This document shows positions 12,726 to 24,083 of a DNA stretch of 64,000 nucleotides, one piece after another; the first letter of the stretch is position 1, and the number at the start of each line of letters is the position of its first letter. This stretch comes from Climacium dendroides (lineage: Eukaryota > Streptophyta > Bryopsida > Hypnales > Climaciaceae), in NCBI GenBank assembly GCA_950106755.1, contig OX467089.1:21061345-21125344 (forward strand), given 5' to 3'. Made by a program: the position numbers and the translations under genes. The notes under the pieces are model-generated. The model saw only the letters and a list, made by a program, of their open reading frames with translations, did no database searches and was not told where the DNA came from.

Positions 12726-15700
12726 TACCTCTACTATAACATGGTAACAATATGAATTGGTGCAAGGATAGAGATACTTGATGAAGCAAAGGTTGCCAAT
12801 GGGAGACGAGGAGCCGTGGCCAAATGAGCCATTGGAAGAGTATCGGGCCCATTACCGGTCCATTATCAAGCCCCACCACAAAGAATATGCTTTGCGTCAA
12901 TTTTTGGATCTAGACGGCAAAGTGTTGCGCTTCTTTTGCATCTGGGATGATCGGGCTGTTCCTTACGGCGAGCGTCGTCCTTATGTACGTTCTAGCATGG
13001 GCCAATGAATTCACCACCCTCTCTTTTCAATTTCTTTTAAGAAAACAAACTTAATGGAAATGTCCATTAAGTACTTCATGAATTTTATGGGGAATTTTCC
13101 ACCAATAAGGTTGAAGCACCAATAGCCAATCATTTAAGCAATTTTGCAGCAGATCATGAGTAGAATGAGGTGGTGAAAACTTTTTCCATGTAAGAAAATA
13201 GGAATTGTGGAAATTGTAAATTTTTCATAATTTAATTCCCAAAATTGAAATTATTGCAAATTTTGGGAGCTAAAAAGTTGTCTAAACCAGTAGCCAATGT
13301 TTAGACTCTTCCAATTCCGATCATTCAAAAACTACTTTGCCGCTCTCTACTTCCTACTTTCTTGCTCACTACTACAAGACATGTGTCATAACTTTATTAA
13401 TCCCAATCTTGAAAAAGACCAAAAAAAACACATTCCAAGCTCTGGTTGGAAATCAATTCCAGCCTTGATTGGAAATGTTGCACCCCTACAATTTGGGTAC
13501 TGGGTTTAGGGTTTAAAATTGGTGCCCCAACCTTAGCAGGAAGCATGGTCTAGGCCAGAGTTTATTGCAAAGTTTTGAATCTCATTCCCTCATACTGTGT
13601 TTGCACTGGTAACGGATATGTTTAATAACAACTAATCATCTGACTGTCAATTCAAATTGAATTCTCCACCACGGACAAGATGGATCACCCTAAATTCACA
13701 AATGTGAAATTCAAGATCTATAAATTGGTGGAATTCGACGACATTGGCATTTTTCAGGAAGCGCAGTCTAAGACATTCATGTAATCCGGTTTTAGTTATT
13801 ACAGCTTTGTGCAGATGGATGTCGCAGTTTTTGAAGTCCAGAATCACACTAATTGAATGGAATTGATGATTGTGTGCTTGCTTGATGTGTAAACAGGTTT
13901 TGCACTACTTTTTGGGTGATGATACAATAGAGATTCTGGAGCTCAACGAACGCAACAGTGGACGAATGCATTTCCCCATGCTGATCAAGCGCAAAAAACT
14001 GGAGAAAGAAACCCCCCACGACCTCTTGAGTAAGTTATTTCCAAAAATGTATATTTAACTACAGTGTGACACAAGTGCAAACTGGTACTTAGAAGTTCAT
14101 AGAACACGTTGGAAGAACGTACTTACGATGTTTGAACATGTTAAAACTACGACAATCATCGTGAATGTCGATCCAATGTGTTACAACCACATTGCAATGT
14201 CGTTCTAAGTTGCTCCCCTTCTTGGTAGATAGATAAAATCTGGAACTTTGTGGAAATAGATGTGGAAAAGAATTCACTCCACTAGAAAAAATCTCACACA
14301 TTCTAGTTGATGTTTTGTACTAAATCTCACACAACTATGTTGAAAATAACACAGATTTTATAGAATTGTGACAAATAATGTTGAAATTGCGTTATTTTAA
14401 GTAAAATTGTGTTAGATTTAACACAAAACAGTAGCTGGAATATGTGAGATTTCTCCTAGTGCTTGGAAGCATTGTCAAACATAATGCCAAGTTGTTCAAA
14501 GCAATCTTGAACGACTAAATTTGAGCTTTGGAGTCGATTCAAGGGTTTAGAATGAAGAAGAATATGGGTAATAATCCTCTTTTGACAAGGCAATGAAATA
14601 ATGACTCAGTTGTGTGCCTTGAGCACTAAACCATCCATCTTGCTTTCTAAACTCAATATTGACAAATTTTGAAAAATTTTGGGACTTACTACCAGCGTAT
14701 AGGAATTCAAGGATGACATATTATTCAACCAAATTTTAAATTCCAGATATGTTATGAATCACCAAAAACCAAATTGTAGCAATTAAAATCAAAAAAATCT
14801 ATTATGCGTAGAATTGGCAGCCTCAACTAAATTCTTGAAACCAACGAAAAATGAAAAATGAACATTTGCAGAAGGGTCGACTTGGCATTATGAGGTTATG
14901 GCCTTCCTATTTCATTCAAAAAAGAGTCTCGAACAGAGGAATGTATGCTACATTTCTAGATAGCTGTAGTTTTGAATCACTAGAAACTAAATTGTAGTAA
15001 CTAAAGTTGAAAAATAATTATGCAAATTTCACCAGAATTTGTCAATCTCAACCAAACTCTTGCAACCAACCAAATTTGAAAATTGAATGCTCGACTTGGC
15101 AATTATTATGGGCTCATCAATTTTGAGGTTATGATGTTTCCAATTATTTCAAAAAGAAAGCCCAAATAGAGGAATGTATGTTACATTTCCGGTCATGTAA
15201 TTCCCGTCGTCTTTGCAGGAATCAACTTGGCATTCATTAAGGGCTCATTAATTGAGGTTATGGCTTTCCCAATATGTTCACAAAGAGAGTCCTAAACAAA
15301 GCAAATGTGTGTTACGATTCTGTCCACGTAAATAACTCATTATTTTTGTAGGGATTGATTTGGCACTCATTATGGGTTTATAAACTAAAGTTATGACCTT
15401 CACAATTTGTTTAAAATAAGAGTCCTAGATAAAACAAATGAATATTGCATTTTTGGCTATGTATAGAATTAATTATGCGCTCGCTAATTGACCCTATCGT
15501 CTTCCTAAAATCATTCAACAAAAGAAGAATCCCAAACAGCTAGAGCAATGTGTGTAACATATAACTTGTCGTGTCTGTAGGGATCAACCTGGCATTCCTA
15601 GAGGGCTCCTGAATTGAAGTCATGAACTCCCATATCTACTCAAAAAAGAGTCCCCGACAGGACAAACATGTGTTACATTTCTAGCCATGAATATAATTTG

Positions 15701-18700
15701 TTATGGACTCACCAATTGAGGCTATACCTTTTCCAAATTGTTCAATCAAAAAACAAGAGTCCCAAAGAGCTTGAGCAATGTGGGTTACTAACCATTCTGT
15801 CCATGTATCTAATTCTCCGTGTGTGTGGAATGTGCTCAGGTCAGAAGAAGATTTGTGGCGAGAAGGACTTTGGTCCCAAGGACATCTACTACCGCGATAC
15901 GGACTTGCACATTGGGAGCTACATCCGTGTGTTCGACCGCGACTTGCTCTTGCATGATGTCGACGAGTTCACGCGCAACTACTACCGCACCAAGTATGGC
16001 TACAGTGAAGACATGTTGGCAGCCATCGACATGCAAGAAGAAGGACCTGAGTTCGCTCGCATGGAGATTCCAGAACATAACGGCATCGGCTCCGAGGCCG
16101 ACAGTTTGATGAATTGCATCATGCTCATCCCGAAAGCGCCGCAGAAGGACTTCATCAAATTCATCTACAAGGACGGGAAGGTCATGACGTTCAGCTGCCG
16201 GATGGTTGAGGATGACATGCACAAGTTGCACCCAGTGGACAAAACGCGCATGATGATCTTCCAAGTACCTCCAAACCCTAGAACCCTGACATTAAAACCC
16301 AAAACGTAACCTTAAAACCCTAAAAAACCCCATAAATCGTGGTATTTCGTGCAAAATGTTATGGAATTTGGGGCATTAAAAAAGTTGAGTTCAAGATGTC
16401 CAACTTAAAACTAGAATCCTAAAACCTAATCTGTAGAATTCCATGGAATTGGAGAAGGTTGTGGTTTGAAGAAGCGAAACAATTTTGTGTCATTCAAATG
16501 CATAATATCGTTTACCAATGAAACAAGGGTCCTTTTGCATTCTTGAAAAGGGACCCCTTCTAGGAACAAATTTGTGTTATATGACTCCTCAGTCAATCCT
16601 TGAATTAGTTGTAAGTCTCTCTGAGGCATCTACATAGGCATAATATCTTTCTAGCATGGAGAGGATCATTTCTTTGTTATGCAAATTTCATGTGGAAATT
16701 AGAATATTATTCAAGCTTGTACCTATCTTTCTTAAAATTTAGAGCTTTGGGTTTCTACAAGCTATGTAAAAGCCTATGATGTTTGATTTGAGTTAATTTC
16801 AAGGCAATTGTGTCAATCTCTCATTGGTTACTCTTTGGCTTGTGAGACCAAGGTTATAACACATGATGGTTCTATTCAAAATTGAGTCCTTTGATCAATG
16901 AAAAAGAATAGATTTAGAATCTTTAATTAAGAAAATAAATTGCACATTATGTCCACTAATTTTCTTGAGACTCTTGACTCTTGAAGGTTATGTGGTCCAT
17001 AAATGGAATGGAACCCATTCTAGAGAAGTAGCAAGCAAACATTGACTATGCGGAGTGAATTTTTATCTTATAATCTTGTCCTTTATTAGCATTAGAGTGT
17101 CTATTACATTATAGTTTTTTTCATCCTAGACCTTTAATTCAATAGAATTCATTAGTTGAAGTTACATCTAGAAATGTGAAAGTACAACCTCATTGAGGGG
17201 ATACATTTATTACAACTCATATAGCTCAACATGCCATTTTTCATACCAAAGATCTACTTTCACAATGCTTAATTTATTTGGGTACTTGAAGGTAGTAATT
17301 TTAAACATTTGGATGCTTGGATGTCACCTTCCCAATGCTTTGAAAACCTACCATTTTAACAAAAGAACATAATATGAGTTGTTTGAGATATATGAGATGG
17401 TTGATGTTTTTGGATGATAGTACTACTTGGCGGATGACACGATTCAAGTCTTTGAACCACCTACTCGAAACTCAGGGTGTGTTTCTGGGAAGTACATCCA
17501 AAGAATTGCAGCACCACGAATTCCTGGCATGCAACGACCTTATGGTGCCAATGATTGCTTCATGGATCAAAAGATGTACTTATTTAATCGCATTTTTGAG
17601 CTTTTAGAGGCAGACGAGTGGACATTGAAGTACATGGAGGACAATCCCAAGATGTTTCCCCTAGCAAACTACGAATGGGTGGCTAATAAGGTTAGATCCT
17701 TTATTCAAAATTTAATCCTAAAAAGATGTAACATTGTCATTAAAGTAGTCTACTAAAAATTATCAAATTCAAAGTTGAATAGGGGCATTCTCCGTTCTTA
17801 TAGATTCCTTGAAAATCAATCATTAAATATTTTTAGTCCTAAGTGTCCTTATTAAGGTAATAGCCTCAAAATTAATCAATATTTTTACATTGTAATGAAT
17901 GTGGGCATCTAAAATTGCGACATTTATCCACACAAATATTTGAAATAATTAGAACTATATTTATTTACATTCTAGGTTGTCTATTCTAAAAAAAATAGTT
18001 AAGGAATTCTTCCATTTTATCAAAATTGACATTAAGGTATCCTCACCATTTGCAATACCAACCATTTGTAAAATAGATAGAATAGAGTGCTTTACAATTG
18101 CTCATTGATCCAAATATAATAGAATAGAGTTTTTGTCAACTTTCCGTCGATGTAAATATGACAAAGCATTACTCAAACTCAATACTTGTTTTCAAAATGA
18201 AACAATGGAAGTTGAAGAATTATTTGAAGTAACCAATGAAAATTGTTCAAGCATTTTGCACTTTAAGGTTGTCCAATTTATAGTAGTCTAATGATAAAAG
18301 TAGGTGTTTCTATGACTTCAACTTTGAAAATTTGTTGTATAAATATACAAATTCTCAAACCAATTGCATTTGTTTTTGTTTTCTAATACTGTGATATGAT
18401 ATTTTTTTGAATACTATTTAGAATTATTAGTTTGAAAAAAGTGCCTACTTAGGTGCAAATATCTTACAATCACTTGAATGAATAGATTGTAAGCTTTTGA
18501 GAGTATAAGTTAGGTGGATAGTCGTTATTACAGGAGAATTTTTTAAATGTTCATATATAATAGAGTTCATTGTAAAATGTGTACAATGCAAGACCAATAG
18601 CCGGAGTTTGGAAAAAACAAGGGACAAAATTCCTTGGAGCACTAAAACTAAGGTCCAATGGAGTTTGGTGCCTTGTTTTTTTATACTATTCTTAGTCAAA

Positions 18701-19527
18701 CCTTCTTCTAACATCCATATATGAACACAAAACGAACTTTATGATTGATTCTAATATATCATGATTTTATGACATTTGGTCAATTGATGCTAGTCACATT
18801 GTTGTTAAACAGATTAGAGCAGCAATAAAAAAATTACCAATAAACAAGTCAACCGAGTTCAGCAAGAGCATTAGGGGGCCTGATCCTCCACCATCTCCCC
18901 CACCTCCCCCACCCAAAAACCCTTGTAGCCCAATGCCACCGGCTTCACCTTGTGGCAACAAATGTGCGGAGATGGCTATTCCTCCATTGTCACCCAAACG
19001 ACCTTGTTCGCCTCCCAATCCACCATCCCAAAGTCCTCCTTCATGGCCCAAATCGCCTCCCAAGTCACCGTAAGTGTTCATCTCTCACTTCTACATCACT
19101 ACTAGAAAATTCAATTTTTCTACTGCTTTGGTTCACTTTTCTACTGATTTGAACATGAATCGCTAAAAAAGTGAACCAAATCAATAGAAAAATTGAATTT
19201 TTTATTAATTATATATATATATGAAACATTATAGAATATTTTCTTCATTTATTATTGATGTATTTTTTCTTCAATTGAAATGTATTTTCTAGCTCATGTA
19301 TTATGTTTAAAATTGTATGGAAGTTGGATAGGATTGACAAATGCTATAAATTTGATTGGAATTTCAGGCTGAGTTCATCTACATATGAACCAATGCCAAT
19401 TAAGGAACTTTTGGGCAAGTATGGTATTAGTATTACCAAGCAAGAGGTTGTCACTTTGGAGCGTTATGTAGATAGGAACAAGGACAAGTTTGCCGATGTG
19501 TATGCCCTTCTTAAATCTTACTTTTAA
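9052..19527 (+). CDS. EFHC1: EFHC1/Rib72-family axonemal DM10 protein, 11 coding exons
   Basis: Exons (GT-AG introns): 9052-9087, 9618-9809, 10179-10295, 10657-10692, 11557-11691, 12772-12984, 13897-14029, 15840-16264, 17421-17690, 18813-19069, 19368-19527. Joined, they give 657 residues without a stop; intron phases are 0 except phase 1 after exon 7 and phase 2 after exon 10. There are three DM10 domains: about 70-172 (KSQTLTF precedes; VLRFYAFF...RNSGIYF...FHIVGCDVFTK), 216-330 (VLRFFCIWDD...YFLGDDTIEI...DEFTRNYYR) and 390-505 (YYLADDTIQVFEPPTRNSG...DEWTLKYMEDN). The C-terminus holds one EF-hand-like loop (DRNKDKFADVYA), whose last position is Ala rather than Glu/Asp, so calcium binding is doubtful. 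In animals and green algae this family lies inside the lumen of axonemal doublet microtubules and stabilises them; here a role in sperm flagella is inferred. The length fits the family (about 640). Odd: exon 10 encodes a Pro/Cys-rich linker (about residues 541-604). Exon 4 is a 36-bp microexon. Confidence 0.92.
10740..11210 (+). repeat. Dispersed repeat family A, copy 2 (intron 4 of EFHC1-like gene)
   Basis: It starts with AGCCGATCATTTAAGCAGTT (10773) and continues through TTTTTCCCATG to GAATTTTGGGAGCCAAAAAG (10906) and a C-rich tract with GCTCACTACTTTGGGACATG. It matches copy 3 in intron 6 over about 450 bp in the same orientation. Confidence 0.68.
11220..11450 (+). repeat. Fragment of family B (foldback-arm repeat)
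   Basis: The motifs CATGTGAATCATTGGTTCAA, TCATTGGAAGTCAAACTA and GATTCTTTGTCCACATTCAT match the inner part of the inverted arms at 29238-29799 and 31937-32490, and stretches at 53.6 and 54.1 kb. It lies directly next to family A copy 2 within intron 4. Confidence 0.6.
12081..12371 (+). repeat. Two-copy direct tandem repeat, about 152-bp unit (intron 5)
   Basis: AATAAGTGATTAG occurs at 12083 and again at 12235, each followed by the same sequence including ATGGACTATGCTTCATGCAT and ATGACATGGCAATGTCCAAG. The two units are about 90% alike by eye. No coding function is apparent. Confidence 0.8.
12648..12725. repeat. (TTA)n microsatellite, about 26 units, 46 bp before exon 6
   Basis: An uninterrupted ATT/TTA trinucleotide run of about 78 bp in intron 5. 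It ends about 46 bp before the proposed 3' splice site of exon 6 (12772), where branch point and polypyrimidine signals would normally lie. Confidence 0.95.
13085..13530 (+). repeat. Dispersed repeat family A, copy 3 (intron 6 of EFHC1-like gene)
   Basis: AGCCAATCATTTAAGCAATT (13122), CTTTTTCCATGTAAG, then GCAAATTTTGGGAGCTAAAAAG and CTTTCTTGCTCACTAC follow the order of copy 2, in the same orientation about 2.4 kb downstream. Confidence 0.68.
14280..14461. mobile_element. CACTA-ended hairpin MITE, 182 bp (intron 7)
   Basis: The left end CACTAGAAAAAATCTCACAC and the right end in reverse complement CACTAGGAGAAATCTCACAT pair over about 55 bp. Flanking trinucleotides are CTC and CTT, a near-match to the 3-bp target duplication of CACTA elements. 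There is no coding capacity; a transcript would fold into a hairpin. Confidence 0.68.
14860..15815 (+). repeat. Degenerate tandem repeat, about 110-135 bp period (intron 7)
   Basis: At least six diverged units recur with the same order of motifs: (TTGGCATT...GGGCTCATTAATTGAGGTTATG), a pyrimidine-rich part, then (AAGAGTCC...AGAGCAATGTGTGTTAC). Clear unit anchors fall near 14880, 15093, 15225, 15358, 15583 and 15703. Several units contain a pyrimidine-TGTAGGGATC motif that looks like a 3' splice site. The array ends just before the real acceptor of exon 8. Confidence 0.7.
19097..19209. mobile_element. CACTA-ended hairpin MITE, about 110 bp (intron 10)
   Basis: CACTACTAGAAAATTCAATT at the left pairs with a reverse-complementary tract at about 19165-19209 (GTGAACCAAATCAATAGAAA followed by AATTGAATTTTT). 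The outermost right end is decayed. Architecture and size match the intact element at 30849-30956, although the internal sequence differs. Confidence 0.6.
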
Positions 19528-19701
19528 CTTGTAAGACCAACCAATTGAAATTCTTGTTCATAATAAAATCCATCCAATCATGTGGCAATTAGTTGTTGTT
19601 CAATTTGAATTTATTGCTTTAGTTGTGTATACTTATTCTTGTATCATTTGATATTCTATGCAACTTGGTAGATTCTTTTATACACATGTACACACAATGA
19701 C

Positions 19702-19979
19702 GCTAGCATGTGAGCCTAGAAATGCAAGCCTTTGAGTTTGGAGCCTAGGTGTAAGTAGATATTCTACAACTATTGAAGGTACCTTTAATAAATATTTAGA
19801 ATATAAGTACCCTATAACTATGAAAGGTGCTTATAATATAGGTACCTATAATATAGTCACCAATATAGGCACTTATTATATAAATCTCCTATAACTATAG
19901 AAGGTGCCTATAGTATAGGTACCTATAACATATGAGCTCTTTGGCTTATAGGCTTAAGATCCTAAGCTCACATGCTAGC
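19702..19979. mobile_element. MITE of about 280 bp with GCTAGCATGTGAGC inverted ends
   Basis: GCTAGCATGTGAGCCTAG at the left and, in reverse complement, GCTAGCATGTGAGCTTAG at the right. The interior has repeated CTATAACTAT(A/G)(A/G)AAGGTGC and ATAGGTACCTATA blocks. Weaker similarity continues about 15 bp outward on both sides (ATGTACA), so the true ends may be near 19685 and 19998. It lies just downstream of the EFHC1-like stop codon. Confidence 0.6.
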
Positions 19980-19999
19980 AACGGTGCATGTACATATAG

Positions 20000-21885
20000 T
20001 GGATATTTCCACAAGATAAGCTTAAACTTCTAAAACAATTGAGAACATGGTAAGAATTTTCATATGAAATTTCTTCACTAGATCGACCCCAAGATCAATA
20101 TTTAAGTAAACCTAGCTATCTAATGACATTTGGTCCCATCTAAATTCTTGAGCAATTATTACTTGCAATCACATAAATGTTATTTTTGCATGGATCTTAA
20201 GAAACAATAACACAAAAGGTTGAACATTTTGGTATTAAATCTTCAAGATTTTCTAGATTTTTAGGTATATATAATTTTGTTTTGATACAAAATAACTACA
20301 TCATGAGTGGTGTTTATATGAATATAGAAAGTGCATTGTTATAAATACTCATTCTAATAGTAGAAAAAAATTATTGAATGAAATTATGGTCGTTAAATAA
20401 TTTATTTAAAATTACACCAATTTAATTTGAACTGCTTCCAAAAATGTGATTACAATGAATTGCCATGTTCTATCTAATACCATGAACTATACCACATACT
20501 TATAGATGTTGTAGTAGTCATGTCATAGCTTGAATTGTTGTAAGTAACAAGGTTTTTATTGCACTTCTTGATTACCCCCTTAAAGACTAGGAGATAGTAT
20601 AGATGAATAAAATTTGAAACCAAAAATTGAAAACTTGTTCTAAAATTAACCATATATTGAATATATGTAATTTTGGCAATTTTTTTCCTTAAATTTCACA
20701 ATTTTGAATCCTAAGTATGATGGTTCTTTAAGAATTTTAGTTTGACTTATTAATTGAAGTCATTCTTTAACAACAAAAATTGAGGTTAGAAATACTCATA
20801 TCCCTAACTAACATAAAAGTACTACAAATAATACTATAGAAGATTTCAAAAAGCACTTTGTCAAAATCTATATTGTACAAATGTTAGAAAACTAACGCAA
20901 AAGACTACAAATATTTGAATAGATGAAGTACTATAGAAGATTTTGAATGATCAAGATATGTTTGTGTTCATTTGTTGTTCAAAATTTGAACCTTTAGTTT
21001 GTTAGGGGTATAGTTCACATCAAAACTTCTATTTAGATTAATCAATTAGAACTTGAAGGAGCTTAACAATTCATAGTCTAGTCAATATGCAAAAAAAAAT
21101 TAATTTTTTGAAGATCAATACCAATAATAATCTTAAATTGTAAGCATATTTAGAAAAAACACCCTAAACACCAAGAAAATCAACTATAAACAATAACAAC
21201 ATGCAACAACATCCCTCAACAATGTCTTTTATCCTCATCAACACTTGAACAAAAATAAACAACATGAGGAGTCAGTGTGAATATGACCAATAACACCTCC
21301 CTACTACACCCCTACTTATAAAATATTGTTCTTTATGGAAATATAGAAGTATATACATAGATTTCAACTATAGAAAGTGAAGAACATTTCTTGATGGTAT
21401 GGTATATTACATTTGGTGCACATTCATCTATGCAATTGGAAATAAATCTTTTATATTTCAAGTCATACAAAATGATAGTTTGTGTACTATTTAGAGCCTT
21501 GTCGTATTCAAAAACATTTAGAGAGCATAGTAAAGTTTATTCCAATAAAGCAAATATGGGTACAAAATTAGACATTGTAACATTTCAACAATACAATCCA
21601 AATTAACTTACAAATTTTTCTTTAATTTTTGTTGAATTTGAAAGTTTAAAAACACAATCTATATATTGTTAGGATGTAGGATCGTATTTTCCTCCAACAC
21701 TAGTTCATGCATTTATTACAAGATCAAAAGATCAATTTTAATAATTGAATGTCATCTTTGTGATCTTCAAAAAATAAAATATAAAAAGTGAATTTGCATT
21801 TGTTGATAAAGAAATAATAGTATATTGTCAAATATTAAAGAATTTAAGATATATTATGAAATGTTATTGAATTTATAGCATATTA
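20000..21885. other. Gene-free AT-rich stretch
   Basis: No recognisable coding sequence, RNA gene or named repeat. The short + frame at 21391-21606 has no family resemblance. Confidence 0.5.
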
Positions 21886-21889
21886 TTAG

Positions 21890-22670
21890 CTTTTGGCGCT
21901 TGCTATGCTACGCATTCACCATTAGAATTTCATAAGAATTTTTATGTATTACATAGAATGTAGAGCAAGAATTTCAAAAAATCTTCAAATAAAAATTACT
22001 AAAATCTTCATATATATTTTTTTAATAAATAAGCATATACTGAAATAAACAATAAAAATTTAATGAATGATGAATACGGTAAAAGATACACATACATTAG
22101 AAATTTAAGTCGATTGTTACAAACAATGGCAATCCAAATAGAAGAATTTAAAGGAAAAACTTATAAATTTCAAAAGCGTTGTGAACAATTTAATTGTTGT
22201 GAAATCCAATTATCCAAAATTGGTTCAATCTAATAAATTTCTCAAATCATTTGGTAGTAGCAATAGAAAGTTGAAATCATGAAAGTTCAATAAACTCACA
22301 AAAGCACAAAATCATAGAAGTGCAAAGAAGTGTAAGCCAAGAAAAGCAATGGATTTGCTATCTCTATAATATCATCGTATGGATCCTCTTTAATATCACC
22401 TTCATTGCAACAACTATATTATTTCTATAGTATCACCTTTTATAAAAAGTGATATTACAAAGGTGATTGTGAATTGCTACTTTATTTTAGTAATATCACA
22501 TTGTATGAAAATATGATTTCTATGTATGCATGATTGGAAATATTTTTATAGAATATTTAAAATAATTATTTTAAAGACTTATCGAAATCATTATCATGCA
22601 TTCTATTCAAATATATCAAAATTTACTAATATGTGATACAATGAATGTATAACATAGCAAGCACAAGCCC
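21890..22670. mobile_element. Possible 0.78-kb element with inverted ends
   Basis: GGCGCTTGCTATGCTACGCATTCA at the left is matched, inverted, by TGAATGTATAACATAGCAAG and CACAAGCCC at about 22645-22668. The right edge ends CCCCTAGT before ATTAATGG, which could be a Helitron-like CTAG(T) 3' end instead. Internally, related motifs ATAATATCATCGTATGG and TAATATCACATTGTATG recur. The class is undecided. Confidence 0.35.
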
Positions 22671-24083
22671 CTAGTATTAATGGTAGCATTTGTGATATTA
22701 CAGAGGGACTTATGATTTTAGTAGTATGATTAGAATATGTTGTACCACTTGTATATCTTCTTCAACTTAAAATGCAACAATTCTTGTATTAATTTAATGC
22801 CTTATAAGATTTCTAATATTTGTTCAATTTGCAAAAAAGCTTTAAATTTGGACAGATTCATGTTTGAAAATGACATGTTTAAAGGGACCACTTTTGTCTC
22901 CTTAGGAATCTAAATGATTAATTAAGTTGGCATTTGCCCAATCGAAGCTTAACCCCTCAACGCCTAAGTGTGAAGTGGTTGTCGGAGACGTTGTGGAAGC
23001 CTGCCTTGCTTTTTTCTCAACCTCAAAAAGCATAGGCTATTGTAGAAAAAATCACCGTTGAATTTCGTGCAGAAAGAAGCCACCTATCATTTCAAAAAAA
23101 TTGCAAGTCATTTCACCGTCGCGATGTCAAGATTATAATGAAAAAGTGGGCCCTGGTCCGGAGCTCGAGACACAATTTTTGGTAGTCATCGCCACTTTGT
23201 GGACCATTGCTGCATGGCCCACTGAGCCAAACCAGTTGAAAATTTGGAACGAAGTGCACCACAAGATTTACAATGCATACGACAATTTCCAATACTTTTC
23301 ATGAAGGCATCACTCAGTGGGATCGCTCGAAGTTCAAGGTGCACGTTTTGCTGAAGGTGCTTGTGACTGGATTCAACGGTCCCTGCGGTACCACAAGACT
23401 GACATGGTGGCGGTTTCCATGGAAATCCGTGGAACCTCCTTCCTATTCCCATGACATGACAATGTAGGTGGTTGGTAGTTACGGCCCAACCTTGCACCTG
23501 TTATGTTCAAGCGACATAGAACTGCAACCACCTGGTTGATGCCAACAAGCACCTCATGTGACACTTAGAAGAATCATTCATAACACTATATCCATATCAA
23601 CTTTTCATCATTTCAAAAGGTGTGAATTACAAGGCCACAGATGCCTGAAGTTTATCACTACGCCGCTCAACGTACTCGAGCAGTCACTAGTCTGATTCCA
23701 AAACTGATAATTGTTAGTAACCAGCATGCAACTATTACTATAGAGTCGAACCTGCCCTACTCAAACACGATCAACAAAACTTGAACGTGTCAGAACTGCC
23801 CTCTTGCACAAAAACTCAAACATGATTGACAGAAGTCAGACGCCTGATTACTACCCTCCTGCATGAAACTATATAAAATTGGTCTACAAGACCAGACAAG
23901 ACTCCTCCATCTTCACCGGTTACCTAGTGTAGGACAGCGAGCAGAGTGGATCGCTATTGCACGGCTCCTACGATGTGGTCTTGAAGCAGACCAACTTGCA
24001 CTCCTCGGTGAACGACTGCAATCAATCTTCGACAGCCACGCTACACACGAGATGCAATATTAGCTTCTACGTAATTTCATAGC

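Noticed and set aside
15819..16264. Other-frame and antisense frames over 15819-16264
   Set aside because: They overlap exon 8, whose DM10 frame has exact splice phases with its neighbours.
16270..16332. Interstitial telomere array (AAACCCTA-like repeats after exon 8)
   Set aside because: Only a few imperfect AACCCTA motifs with irregular spacing; too weak to call.
18794..19081. Gly-rich minus-strand open frame (GGDLGHEGGLWDGG)
   Set aside because: Antisense of the proline-rich exon 10 of the EFHC1-like gene; Gly runs are the complement of Pro codons.
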